In this document: piece by piece, positions 16,541-25,106 of the stretch
Position numbering within the stretch: position 1 is the first letter of the stretch
Layout of the letters: each line of letters starts with the position of its first letter
From: Eggerthella sp.
GTDB taxonomy: Bacteria; Actinomycetota; Coriobacteriia; Coriobacteriales; Eggerthellaceae
NCBI GenBank assembly: GCA_030540085.1
Contig: JAUNWY010000006.1
Span: forward strand, 1-64,000
DNA: 64,000 nucleotides
Reading direction: 5' to 3'
The notes under the pieces: generated by a model
What the model was told of the DNA's origin: nothing
The model's input: only the letters and a program-made list of their open reading frames with translations
Database searches by the model: none
Made by a program: the position numbers and the translations under genes

Positions 16541-16544
16541 GAAA

Positions 16545-16885
16545 TGCGAGTGAGCCTATAAGCCGGGTTCTGTAATCGGCAACCATTTATCTCGACTTTG
16601 CGTCGCCGCAAAGCTCAAGCACGCAACCCGAATGCACGGAAGGGCGGCCGTATGGCATTCCTATTTGCGCTTGCTCCAGATGGGGTTTACCAAGCTACGT
16701 TGTTGCCAACGCACTGGTGCGCTTTTACCGCACCGTTTCAGCTTTTCTCCTGCACGCAGGGGAGTCTTCTTTTCTGTGGCACTGTCCGTCGGGTCGCCCC
16801 GCCCAGCCGTTAGCTGGCATCTTGCCCTTGGGAGCCCGGACTTTCCTCATGCTTGCGCACGCGATTGCCCGGCTCACTCGAGGTT
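16545..16885 (-). ncRNA. rnpB: RNase P RNA, bacterial class A
   Basis: Catalytic RNA that removes 5' leaders from pre-tRNAs. On the - strand it begins near GAGTGAGCCGGGCAATCGCG. It holds the conserved GAGGAAAGTCCGGGCTC block (complement of about 16831-16847), the GGTAAACCCC and AACGGTGCG/AAAGCGCACCAG core regions, and ends ACAGAACCCGGCTTATAGG CTCAC, which pairs back to the 5' end to form P1. Length about 340 nt fits type A. End positions are estimated from P1 and may be off by a few bases. A promoter and a terminator flank it in the right orientation. Confidence 0.95.
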
Positions 16886-16887
16886 AT

Positions 16888-16915
16888 AGTATACATTGTT
16901 CTACGAACAATGTAT
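16888..16915 (-). promoter_or_regulatory. rnpB promoter overlapped by a perfect palindrome
   Basis: On the - strand a TATACT (16893-16888), or alternatively TATAAC just downstream, sits a few bases before the RNA start. The promoter region coincides with a perfect 11-bp inverted repeat, ATACATTGTTC (16891-16901) and GAACAATGTAT (16905-16915), with a 3-base centre. A symmetric site of this length over a core promoter suggests a binding site, although rnpB is not usually thought to be repressor-controlled. Confidence 0.5.
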
Positions 16916-17108
16916 TGAATAGACACTGCGGTCAAGCCAGGCACCTTATCTTTCCCCTGCGAATGCGCTTGACGGGCGAAGCCCGCCTGGTGCGCGTTCT
17001 CGCGGAAATCTAAGGCACCGGGCTTGCCCTCGCTTCCCGATATGGACCTGGGAGTTTGCGCCTCAACCTAGGGTTTTGCCTTGGTTATGTCCCGGAAAGG
17101 ACCTGCTT

Positions 17109-17786
17109 ATGAAACGTTGCTTGCTGGTTGGAGCCGCCCCTTCTGCCCATAAAGAGCTTGACTATATCCTGCAAACGCAGGAATTCGATGGGGTGTATGC
17201 GGTCGATGGCGGGTTCGCGGTGTTGCAGAAACGTGGCATTGTGCCTGATGCGGTGTTCGGCGATTTCGATTCACTTGGCACGGTGCCGCAGCATCCGTGC
17301 GTGTTCGAGTACGATGCGCACAAGGATTTCACCGACATGGATTTGGCCATCTGCCATGCCGAGCAGCAGGGCTTTGAAGAGCTGGTTATCTGCGATGCGT
17401 TTACAGGCAGGCTCGACCACTCCCTAGGCAACTTGCAGTTGCTTATTCAGGCGGCCGCTCGAGGAACATGCGTGTGGGGTGTTGGTGAGGAAACGGTGAT
17501 AGCCCCGCTGGTGGCACCAGGGCCGTTCTGCTCTCTTTCCTTTGCGGAAGGTGCACAAGGCACGTGTTCGGTGCTTTCTCATAGCGATGCGTGCAAAGGC
17601 GTTACCGAAGTGGGCCTGGAATGGGAGCTCGACGGCGCAACCTGCACGAACCGAGCGTTGTGGGGCATTTCGAATGAGCTTGTTGGCAAGTCTGCCAACA
17701 TCAGCCTGGAAGAAGGCTCGCTGTGGGTTATCTTCCCCCTTTTGGAATTCCCGCGCGCGGCGTATACCTATATACGAGTACAATAA
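17109..17786 (+). CDS. thiN: Thiamine pyrophosphokinase
   Basis: Transfers pyrophosphate from ATP to thiamine to give TPP. The start at 17109 (MKRCLLVGAAP) has AAAGGA before it. The 225-residue protein shows the family motifs VYAVDGGFAVL, PDAVFGDFDSL, KDFTDMDLAI and FTGRLDHSLGNLQLL (the Asp residues bind Mg and pyrophosphate). The C-terminal thiamine-binding beta domain has ALWGISNELVG. It lies just upstream of the TPP riboswitch and thiC, giving a salvage plus synthesis cluster. Confidence 0.92.
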   Translation: MKRCLLVGAAPSAHKELDYILQTQEFDGVYAVDGGFAVLQKRGIVPDAVFGDFDSLGTVPQHPCVFEYDAHKDFTDMDLAICHAEQQGFEELVICDAFTGRLDHSLGNLQLLIQAAARGTCVWGVGEETVIAPLVAPGPFCSLSFAEGAQGTCSVLSHSDACKGVTEVGLEWELDGATCTNRALWGISNELVGKSANISLEEGSLWVIFPLLEFPRAAYTYIRVQ

Positions 17787-17796
17787 CGTAACCACA

Positions 17797-17895
17797 TAAC
17801 AGGGGAGCTAACCGCCCGCGATGCGCGGCTGTTCGGCTGAGAGGGGGCAAGGCCCCGACCCATAGAACCTGTATGGATAATGCCAACGAAGGGAG
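17797..17895 (+). promoter_or_regulatory. TPP riboswitch (THI element)
   Basis: The leader of thiC contains the conserved TPP aptamer blocks in order: AGGGGAGC, CGGCTGAGAGGG, ACCCATAGAACCTG, ATGGATAATGCCAACGAAGGGA. The aptamer ends at the ribosome-binding site of thiC (AAGGGAGC), so control is probably at translation initiation: TPP binding would hide the site. No clear terminator lies between aptamer and gene. Confidence 0.95.
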
Positions 17896-17900
17896 CTGTG

Positions 17901-19229
17901 ATGACGCAAGAACGTCTCATCACTCAAATCGATTATGCCCGTGCGGGCAAAATCACGCCTCAGATGGAAGCGGTTGCCGCCAAGGAGCATAAAACGCCCG
18001 AAGAGATTCGTGCCGGCGTTGCGAAGGGCTGCATTGCCATTCCTGCCAACATTCACCATGCCGCTTTGAGCCCCGAGGGCGTAGGCGAAGGCATGCGTAC
18101 CAAGGTAAACGTTAACCTGGGTATTTCCGGCGACCTGATGAACGCCGAAATGGAGCTCGAGAAGGTACGTACCGCTATCGAGCTGGGTGCGGAAGGCATC
18201 ATGGACCTTTCCAACCATGGCAAAACGCATGATTTCCGTAAGCAACTTATCGACATGAGTCCTGCCATGATCGGCACGGTGCCCATGTACGATGCCATCG
18301 GCTACTTGGAAAAACCCCTTATTGGTATTACGGCTCAGGACTTCTTGGACGTTGTGCGCGCCCACGCCGAAGATGGCGTGGACTTTGTAACCATCCATGC
18401 CGGCATGAACCGTCGCACCATCGACAATTTTAAGGAAACTGGCCGTTTGATGAACATCGTAAGCCGTGGCGGCTCGCTCATCTTCGCTTGGATGGAAGCC
18501 ACGGGCAACGAAAACCCCTTCTACGAGTATTACGATGAAGTGCTGGAGATCCTGCATGAGCACGATGTGACCATCAGCATCGGTGACGCTATGCGACCTG
18601 GCTGCAACTACGACGCCACTGATGCTGGTCAGATTTCTGAGCTTATCGAGATTGGCAAGCTCACCAAGCGCGCATGGGATGCGGGCGTTCAGGTTATGGT
18701 TGAAGGCCCTGGTCATATGGCATTGGACGAGATCCCCGCCAATATGAAGATTCAGAAGCGCTTGTGCCACAATGCTCCGTTCTATGTTCTTGGCCCGTTG
18801 GTTACCGATATTGCTCCTGGCTACGACCACATTACGTCTGCTATCGGTGGCGCGGTTGCCGCGTCGTGCGGTGCCGACTTCCTGTGCTATGTAACGCCTG
18901 CTGAGCATCTGCGCTTGCCCGATGCCGATGATGTGCGTGAGGGCCTTGTCGCGACTAAGATTGCAGCTCATGCTGCCGACATCGCTAAGGGCATCCCTCA
19001 TGCGCGTGATGTCGACAACCGCATGAGCGACGCTCGTCGCCGTATGGACTGGGAAGAGATGTTCAGTCTTGCCATCGATCCGGTGAAGCCCCGCAAGTAC
19101 TTTGAGAGTGCGCCTCCTTCGACGGAAGGCACCTGCACCATGTGCGGCAAGATGTGTGCAGTTCGTACGGTTAACACCATCATGGATGGCCTTACCATCG
19201 ACCTCGGCGAGGAAATGGCCGACAAATAG
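17901..19229 (+). CDS. thiC: Phosphomethylpyrimidine synthase
   Basis: Radical SAM enzyme that turns aminoimidazole ribotide into the HMP phosphate moiety of thiamine. The ATG at 17901 ([14 protein letters not shown]) lies 6 bases after GGGAGC; an earlier ATG at 17880 is inside the riboswitch. Conserved ThiC segments include [63 protein letters not shown] and [19 protein letters not shown]. The C-terminal cluster motif reads CTMCGKMC, that is CX2CX3C, one residue shorter than the CX2CX4C of E. coli ThiC. Length 442. A hairpin follows the gene, and thiD is the next gene. Confidence 0.97.
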   Translation: MTQERLITQIDYARAGKITPQMEAVAAKEHKTPEEIRAGVAKGCIAIPANIHHAALSPEGVGEGMRTKVNVNLGISGDLMNAEMELEKVRTAIELGAEGIMDLSNHGKTHDFRKQLIDMSPAMIGTVPMYDAIGYLEKPLIGITAQDFLDVVRAHAEDGVDFVTIHAGMNRRTIDNFKETGRLMNIVSRGGSLIFAWMEATGNENPFYEYYDEVLEILHEHDVTISIGDAMRPGCNYDATDAGQISELIEIGKLTKRAWDAGVQVMVEGPGHMALDEIPANMKIQKRLCHNAPFYVLGPLVTDIAPGYDHITSAIGGAVAASCGADFLCYVTPAEHLRLPDADDVREGLVATKIAAHAADIAKGIPHARDVDNRMSDARRRMDWEEMFSLAIDPVKPRKYFESAPPSTEGTCTMCGKMCAVRTVNTIMDGLTIDLGEEMADK

Positions 19230-19236
19230 CAAGTAT

Positions 19237-19266
19237 GAAGCGGTTGTCCCTTTGGGCAGCCGCTTC
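19237..19266 (+). terminator. Possible terminator or attenuating hairpin after thiC
   Basis: GAAGCGGTTGTCCC, loop TTT, GGGCAGCCGCTTC forms a stem with one G-U pair, 7 bases after the thiC stop. Only a short T stretch follows, so termination may be partial and allow read-through to thiD. Confidence 0.5.
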
Positions 19267-19368
19267 TTACCTGCAGGCTGGCTGTCGCCGGGATTGGCGT
19301 GGCGGGGAGGTAGAGGCTCCCTGCGCCCGTGCTCGGTGCGGTCGGCTTGGCTTGAGTGAGGAGAGAAT

Positions 19369-20151
19369 ATGAAAACAGCGCTTACCATTGCCGGTTCGGA
19401 TTCGAGCGGCGGAGCGGGCATTCAGGCAGATATCAAAACCATGAGCGCTTTGGGGGTCTATGCGGAATCGGTTGTCACGGCGCTGACCGCGCAGAATACC
19501 ATGGGCGTTCAAGGAGTGGTGGCAACGGATCCTGAGTTTGTGTTACTGCAGATGGAAAGCGTATTTTCTGATATTCAGCCCAATGCGGTCAAGATCGGCA
19601 TGCTTCCTACAGCGGAAGTAGTGCGCGCGGTAGGGCGGGGATTGCAGCGTTTCAATGCTCAGAATGTCGTGCTTGATCCCGTCATGGTTGCTACGAGCGG
19701 GGCTGCGCTTTCGGAAGCGCCTGCGGTGCAAGCGCTCTTCGAATTGCTCCCTCAAGCTTCTGTGGTAACGCCGAATATTCCCGAAGCTGAAGTGCTTTCA
19801 GGCATACCCATCGAAACCAAAGAGGACATGCTGGCTGCGGCGAAGGCTATTCAGTTGAAAGGAGCACGGGCTGTTCTGGTGAAAGGTGGCCATTTGGCTG
19901 AAGAAGCCGACGATGTGCTGCTGGAAGCAAACGGCGCGGTGACGTGGCTTTCTGCTCAGCGTGTGGAAACGAAGAACACGCATGGTACTGGTTGCACGCT
20001 TTCTTCTGCCATTGCCTCGTATTTGGCGAAAGGAGAAACCCTGAAGCATGCTGTCGCCTTCGCGAAGCGCTACCTCACTGAGGCAATCCAAGCGAATCCT
20101 GGATTGGGAAAAGGCAACGGTCCCGTAAATCACCTATTCGTGCTGCGCTAA
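19369..20151 (+). CDS. thiD: Hydroxymethylpyrimidine/phosphomethylpyrimidine kinase
   Basis: Ribokinase-fold enzyme that phosphorylates HMP and HMP-P for thiamine synthesis, using the product of ThiC. The 260-residue protein has the family start ALTIAGSDSSGGAGIQADIKTM, then SVVTALTAQNT, VVLDPVMVATSGA, VTPNIPEAEVLSG and NTHGTGCTLSSAIAS. The last carries the anion hole and catalytic Cys/Asp-type site (GTGC). Shine-Dalgarno GAGGAGAG lies before the ATG. It is convergent with cca and ends 8 bases from it. No thiE, thiG or thiS is in the window. Confidence 0.96.
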   Translation: MKTALTIAGSDSSGGAGIQADIKTMSALGVYAESVVTALTAQNTMGVQGVVATDPEFVLLQMESVFSDIQPNAVKIGMLPTAEVVRAVGRGLQRFNAQNVVLDPVMVATSGAALSEAPAVQALFELLPQASVVTPNIPEAEVLSGIPIETKEDMLAAAKAIQLKGARAVLVKGGHLAEEADDVLLEANGAVTWLSAQRVETKNTHGTGCTLSSAIASYLAKGETLKHAVAFAKRYLTEAIQANPGLGKGNGPVNHLFVLR

Positions 20152-20159
20152 CGGAGCGG

Positions 20160-21545
20160 TTAGGATTGCATGAACCTTTTCGCTAACGCCAGAAGCGCTT
20201 CGCGCTCAGGGGCAACCTCTTCGTTGGCTACGGCGCTGAACAGTTCGTTCAGCACAAGCCCAACATGCGGTCCTTGAGGTACGCCGAGAGAGATAAGGTC
20301 GGTGCCATTGATTGGCAAGTCGGCAGGTGAAAGCACTTTGCCTTGTGCAATCATCTCATCGAATAGGCTCTCGGCTGCATTGATCTTCTGAATCCACTTT
20401 GTCGCACGGGTTGATTTTCCCCTTGCGTCGCCCCGCATCAAGTCGCAAATTGCGTGGAAGAGCCTCTCATCGTGCTCCACTAGGGCATACAGCTTACGTA
20501 CGCCTTTTGTTGTAGGCTCGGGTCTGTCGCCGTGGTAGCGGATGATCAAGTCGAGATCATGCTGCATCTTCTTGCTGAAATGCAGCTTTTTTGCGCTGTC
20601 GCGCATGTGGTGAACGCTTGCTATGGGATGGTTGGGCATATGACCCAAATTGTCTGCTCCAATAAGGAACGTGTCGGGTTTACCCGCATCGTGAAACAAC
20701 GCCGCCCAACGCACCAAGGGGTAGGCGGGGGTGCTTTCGACCACCGCAGCGGTGTGTTCCCATACATCATAGATGTGCCAAGGGTTGTGCTGGTCAAAGC
20801 CATCCATGGCTTCAATGCAGGGAACAATATAAGCAAGTTCGCGGGGGAACCGGAGCAGGGTTTGGCGCACATGGTTTCCGCAGAGGAGCTTTTCGAGCTC
20901 TTGCCTCAAGCGTTCTCCCGCGACACCAGTAAGGGTTGGCGCGTATCTGCGTATGGCGACTTCAGTATCGGGATCGATCCAGAATCCGAGCTGTGAAGCG
21001 AAACGCATCGCGCGAAGGACGCGCAGGGCATCTTCTTGCAGGCGGATATTGGGGTCGTTGACGCAGCGGATTATCTTGTTGGCCAAGTCGTTCTGCCCGT
21101 CAAAAGGATCCACAAGGCCACGGACCGGGTGAAATGCCATTGCGTTGATGGTGAAATCGCGTCGTGCCAAGTCTTGCTCGACGGTGTCAACGAATAGCAC
21201 GCTATCGGGGTGGCGGTGATCGGTGTAGGTGCCTTCAGTGCGGAAGGTGGTAACTTCGATGGGCTCATTTTTGTAAACCACGGTTACCGTGCCGTGCTTC
21301 GTCCCCGTTTCGTGCACCGCCATGCCGCTTGCCAGGCACGCTTCGCGCGTCTGCTCCCAGTGGGCATTGGTGGCAATGTCGGCATCATGGGGCGTGACGC
21401 CGCGAAGGGCGTCGCGCACGAAGCCACCGACGATCCACGCCTCAAAACCGCGCTTCTCCAAAGCGTCGATAACGGCGCACACCGATGCGGGAAGCTGGGC
21501 AAGCGTTCCGTAGGCTTCGATATGTGGTGCATCATTGAGAGACAT
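20160..21545 (-). CDS. cca: CCA tRNA nucleotidyltransferase / HD-domain protein
   Basis: Class II nucleotidyltransferase that adds or repairs the 3' CCA of tRNAs. The 461-residue protein has the polymerase-beta head with GFEAWIVGGFVRDALRG and DADIAT (metal-binding Asp pair), the RRDFTINAM motif, and the DPFDG and RFASQLGF regions. An HD phosphohydrolase-like domain follows at about 250-400 (ALFHDAGKP, HHMRDSAKKLHFSKK). Size and order fit actinobacterial CCA enzymes. The tRNA-Thr gene in this window encodes its own CCA, so the enzyme would serve repair at least for that tRNA. Divergent from recN. Confidence 0.93.
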   Translation of the reverse strand: MSLNDAPHIEAYGTLAQLPASVCAVIDALEKRGFEAWIVGGFVRDALRGVTPHDADIATNAHWEQTREACLASGMAVHETGTKHGTVTVVYKNEPIEVTTFRTEGTYTDHRHPDSVLFVDTVEQDLARRDFTINAMAFHPVRGLVDPFDGQNDLANKIIRCVNDPNIRLQEDALRVLRAMRFASQLGFWIDPDTEVAIRRYAPTLTGVAGERLRQELEKLLCGNHVRQTLLRFPRELAYIVPCIEAMDGFDQHNPWHIYDVWEHTAAVVESTPAYPLVRWAALFHDAGKPDTFLIGADNLGHMPNHPIASVHHMRDSAKKLHFSKKMQHDLDLIIRYHGDRPEPTTKGVRKLYALVEHDERLFHAICDLMRGDARGKSTRATKWIQKINAAESLFDEMIAQGKVLSPADLPINGTDLISLGVPQGPHVGLVLNELFSAVANEEVAPEREALLALAKRFMQS

Positions 21546-21751
21546 AACCCCAAGCTTTCGTTACGGGTATGTTTCAGTATAGGGCTTCGGAAGCGATTCG
21601 TGCGTCCATACCAGAGATATGTCCTGAGACATTAGGCTGTTGGCGTGGTGGTTTGTTGCGATTGCTTTCGCATGTCTTTCGAATTCGGTAGCGTAAAATC
21701 AAACGGTGAAAGATACGAATACGGTGCGCCGAGCACTTAAAAGGGGTTGCC

Positions 21752-23377
21752 ATGATTGATGAAGTGCATATTCGCGATGTGGCGTTGATCCACGAGGCAA
21801 CGTTTGTGCCAAGCCCTGCCTTTACCGTGGTAACGGGCGAAACAGGCACGGGCAAAACCGCTCTGCTGAATGCGCTGAAAATCCTGGTTGGCGAGCGCGC
21901 TGGCGCGTCATTTGTGCGCGAAGGCTGCGAAGAGCTCCAAGTAGAGGGCCGTTTTCTTGGCGAAGGATGCGGGGAAGATGGCGTGGTGGCTGCACGCCGC
22001 ATCGGCGCACAAGGGCGCAGCCGCGTTTCTATTGACGGTTCACTTGCTTCAGTGAAGGAGCTTGCCGGTGGCTTGGGCCAGACGGTCGACCTTTGCGGGC
22101 AGCACGAACATCAGCGCTTGCTTTCGCCGACTTATCAGCGTGCTTTGCTCGATGAATGGGGCAAAGAAGAAATCAGTGCGCCGCTGGAGGCGTATCGAGC
22201 ATGTCTTTCTGCGGCAAACGGTGCGTCTGCCGAGCTTGTTCGTTTGCAAGAATTGGAATCGGCCGATGCTGTTGAGCTTGACAGGGCACGTTTCGCTTTA
22301 GAGCAGATCGGCAAAGCGGATCCCCGGGAAGGTGAGTATGAAGAGCTCATCGAGCGTATGCCTCGCCTGGAAAACGCCGAAATGCTGGTCCATGAATCCA
22401 TGTCTGCCCAGCGCAACCTAACAGGGTCGGGCGGTGCAGTGGAATCGCTCGAGTCGGCATTGGGGTCTCTTGAGCGAATCGCGGCGGTAGACGCTTCCGT
22501 TGAATCCGTGTTGGAGCTTGTGCGTGAAGCATTCTTTTCGCTGGAGGACGTGGGTCGCGATTTGGCGACGTACAAAGACGGCGTCGATTTCCCCCAGGAA
22601 GAGCTGGAGGCGGCACAAGACCGCATCGCCGAATTGCAGGGTCTTATGCGGGGCTTCGGTCCGCGTATGGAAGATGTGCTGGCGCAGCGCGCCGAAGCAG
22701 AGGCGAAAATCCGCGAATACGATGGGCGCGACGAGCTTATCTCCCAGGCTCGAAAAAAGCGCGACGCGGCGGAATCGGCGCTTGCCGGTGCGGCGCGTGC
22801 CTTGGCGGAAGCTCGCGGCAGGGTCATTCCTCGCTTTATCGATGCCGTCCAAGCCCAGATGGCTCGCTTGGAAATGAAGGGCGCACGTCTCGAGGCAAGT
22901 ATTACGGATCTGCCGCGTGGGCAGTGGGACACATGGGGCTCGCAGTCTTTCGAGTTCCTTTTTGCCGCTGGTGAGGGCCTTAGTGCTCAGCGACTCGGCA
23001 AAATTGCTTCGGGCGGTGAAATGAGCCGCGTGATGCTTGCCCTGAAGGTTGCATTGGGCGAATGCGACCAGGTGGACACCCTGGTGTTTGACGAGATCGA
23101 TGCTGGTGTGGGCGGCAGTACCGCTCGTGCGCTTGGTGCCGTTCTTCGCGATTTGGCAAAAACCCATCAGGTCATTGTGGTAACGCACCTTCCCCAAGTT
23201 GCCGTGTGCGGCGATACCCATTATCTGGTAACGAAGTCCGATGATGCGTTGCCGCAAACCTGCTTGACCCCTGTTTCGGGCGAAAGCCGGACGGCGGAAA
23301 TTGCCCGTATGCTTGCCGGTGAGGTAAGCGAAACGTCTCTTGCCCACGCCGCCGAACTGCTCGGCGAGCAGGAGTAG
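21752..23377 (+). CDS. recN: DNA repair protein RecN
   Basis: SMC-like ATPase that acts at double-strand breaks. The 541-residue protein has Walker A GETGTGKTALLNAL at about residues 28-41, a central coiled coil broken by a hinge, and the C-terminal SGGEMSRVMLAL signature, followed by Walker B (VFDEIDAGVGGSTAR) and VTHLPQVAV. Order and size fit RecN (about 550 residues). No NAD kinase or TlyA gene lies next to it, unlike in many actinobacteria. nfo follows 50 bases downstream, so the two may form a repair operon. Confidence 0.96.
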   Translation: MIDEVHIRDVALIHEATFVPSPAFTVVTGETGTGKTALLNALKILVGERAGASFVREGCEELQVEGRFLGEGCGEDGVVAARRIGAQGRSRVSIDGSLASVKELAGGLGQTVDLCGQHEHQRLLSPTYQRALLDEWGKEEISAPLEAYRACLSAANGASAELVRLQELESADAVELDRARFALEQIGKADPREGEYEELIERMPRLENAEMLVHESMSAQRNLTGSGGAVESLESALGSLERIAAVDASVESVLELVREAFFSLEDVGRDLATYKDGVDFPQEELEAAQDRIAELQGLMRGFGPRMEDVLAQRAEAEAKIREYDGRDELISQARKKRDAAESALAGAARALAEARGRVIPRFIDAVQAQMARLEMKGARLEASITDLPRGQWDTWGSQSFEFLFAAGEGLSAQRLGKIASGGEMSRVMLALKVALGECDQVDTLVFDEIDAGVGGSTARALGAVLRDLAKTHQVIVVTHLPQVAVCGDTHYLVTKSDDALPQTCLTPVSGESRTAEIARMLAGEVSETSLAHAAELLGEQE

Positions 23378-23427
23378 CCGGCTCTTGCTCCATCCTGTCA
23401 TATGCAAGGCAAAGAAAAGGAGAATGC

Positions 23428-24321
23428 ATGTCCGAATATCAAGCCGTATTGCAGCAGCCGACAGATGGGCGCATGCCCGTTATTGGTTGTCACCTTTCTT
23501 CGGCTAAAGGGTATGCCGCAATGGCGAAAATGGCGGCCTCCATCGATGCCAACACGTTTGCGTTCTTCACGCGAAACCCGCGTGGTGGGAAGGCGAAAGC
23601 GATCGATGATGCTGATGTGAAGGCGTTTGTGGAAGAGGCGGCGCTGGCGGGTATCGGGCGCATCGTTGCGCATGGTTCGTATACCGTGAATCCGTGTGCG
23701 GCGAAAGAGCAGGTGCGCAGTTTCGCGTTCCAGGCGCTTGCCGAAGATCTGGTGCGAATGGAACACACCCCGGGTCAACTGTTTAACATTCACCCTGGTT
23801 CCCACGTGGGACAGGGGGCGGATGTGGGCATTGAGCTTATTGCCGAGGTCTTGAATACCGTATTGGCGCCCGAGCAGACCACCACGCTTTTGTTGGAAAC
23901 CATGGCGGGAAAGGGAAGCGAGGTGGGCCGCACTTTCGAGGAGCTGGCTGCTATCATCGATCGCGTTGAGCTCGACAGCCATTTGGGTGTTTGCCTCGAT
24001 ACCTGCCATGTATGGGATGCGGGATATGACATTGCGAATGATCTGGATGGCGTGCTCGAGGAATTCGACCGCGTGATTGGGTTGGATAGGCTGCGTGCCT
24101 TGCACATTAACGATTCCCTCAACGAATGCGGTGCCCATAAAGATCGCCATGCGCGCATCGGCGAAGGCCGCATTGGCAAAGAAGCGCTGGCTGCTGTAGT
24201 GATGCATCCTCGACTGCTGGGATTGCCCTGTATTCTGGAGACGCCGAACGAGCTGCCGGGCTATGCGGAAGAGATCGCATTTTTCCGTTCTTGCGTTGTG
24301 CAAAACGATTGTTTACCATGA
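23428..24321 (+). CDS. nfo: Endonuclease IV (AP endonuclease)
   Basis: Zinc-dependent TIM-barrel enzyme that cuts the backbone 5' of abasic sites in base-excision repair. The 297-residue protein shows GCHLSSAKGY (N-terminal His), FTRNPRG, VAHGSYTVNP, NIHPGSHVG, LLLETMAGKGSEVG, VCLDTCHVWDAGYD, HINDSLNECGAHKDRHARIGEG and ILETPNE, all the metal-binding motifs of the family. AAGGAG lies 8 bases before the ATG. It is linked to recN, giving two DNA-repair genes in a row. Confidence 0.96.
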   Translation: MSEYQAVLQQPTDGRMPVIGCHLSSAKGYAAMAKMAASIDANTFAFFTRNPRGGKAKAIDDADVKAFVEEAALAGIGRIVAHGSYTVNPCAAKEQVRSFAFQALAEDLVRMEHTPGQLFNIHPGSHVGQGADVGIELIAEVLNTVLAPEQTTTLLLETMAGKGSEVGRTFEELAAIIDRVELDSHLGVCLDTCHVWDAGYDIANDLDGVLEEFDRVIGLDRLRALHINDSLNECGAHKDRHARIGEGRIGKEALAAVVMHPRLLGLPCILETPNELPGYAEEIAFFRSCVVQNDCLP

Positions 24322-24419
24322 ACGGGTCTTATTAATTCCCCTTAACAGCATATTTGCAGGTGGCCTTTTACGGGCAAAGTGTGCCTGCACGGTTATTCAT
24401 TTCTTTTAAGGAGGATCCA

Positions 24420-25106
24420 GTGAAATTCTTTCTGGACACTGCCGATCTCGATGAGATCGAAGAGGCAGCAAGCTGGGGTGCGTTGGCTGGCGTAACCACC
24501 AATCCGTCTTTGTATTCTCGCATCGGCGGTAAGCTTGATGACTTCCACAACCACATCAAGCGCATCTGCGACATCGTTGGCCCTGATTGCCCCGTTTCCG
24601 CAGAATCCGTTGCTATGACGCGTGAAGAGCTCATCACCGACGGTCGCGAGCTTGCCGCTATTGCCCCTAACGTTGTTGTGAAGATCCCCACCATGGTGGA
24701 GGGCCTTGCCGCAACGCATGCGCTTGCAGCTGAGGGCATTCCGGTGAACATGACGCTGTGCTTCAGCGTTCCTCAGGCCATTCTGGCCGCACGCGCTGGT
24801 GCTCGCTACATCAGCCCCTTCATCGGTCGCTTTGACGACATTTCGGAAGACGGTCTTGATCAGGTTGCCAACATTGTTACTGCGCTGAACAACTACGACT
24901 TCACCTCCAACACCGTAAACGGTGAGCAGGTCGAGGTCATTGCGGCTTCTATCCGCAGCGCAAACCACGTTACCCAGGCAGCGTTGATGGGCGCCGATAT
25001 TGCAACGGTTCCCTTTGGCGTGCTGAAGAAGATGGTTCAGCATCCGTTGACCGATCGTGGCCTTGAGGCGTTCCTCAAGGACTGGGAGAAAGTCCAGAAC
25101 GCATGA
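24420..25106 (+). CDS. fsa: Fructose-6-phosphate aldolase / small transaldolase
   Basis: TalC/MipB-type class I aldolase; members either make F6P from dihydroxyacetone and G3P or act as transaldolase. The start is GTG at 24420, with AAGGAGG 5 bases before; an upstream in-frame ATG lacks this. The 228-residue protein starts MKFFLDTADLDEIEE and has GVTTNPSLYSR, VVKIPTMVEGLAA (Schiff-base Lys in VKIP), NMTLCFSVPQAILAARAGARYISPF and GADIATVPFGVLKKM. Its stop overlaps the rho ATG (ATGA), suggesting coupled translation with rho. Transaldolase versus aldolase activity cannot be fixed by eye. Confidence 0.9.
   Translation: MKFFLDTADLDEIEEAASWGALAGVTTNPSLYSRIGGKLDDFHNHIKRICDIVGPDCPVSAESVAMTREELITDGRELAAIAPNVVVKIPTMVEGLAATHALAAEGIPVNMTLCFSVPQAILAARAGARYISPFIGRFDDISEDGLDQVANIVTALNNYDFTSNTVNGEQVEVIAASIRSANHVTQAALMGADIATVPFGVLKKMVQHPLTDRGLEAFLKDWEKVQNA

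Noticed and set aside
16891-16915. LexA/SOS box at rnpB
   Set aside because: The half sites are in GTTC...GAAC order with a 3-base centre, the reverse of the GAAC-N4-GTTC box of Actinobacteria and Bacillus.
17076-17108. Longer N-terminus for thiamine pyrophosphokinase
   Set aside because: The added residues precede the conserved start and the upstream ATG lacks a Shine-Dalgarno, while AAAGGA precedes 17109.
17808-19421. 537-codon open frame opposite thiC
   Set aside because: Antisense shadow of a conserved gene preceded by its own riboswitch.
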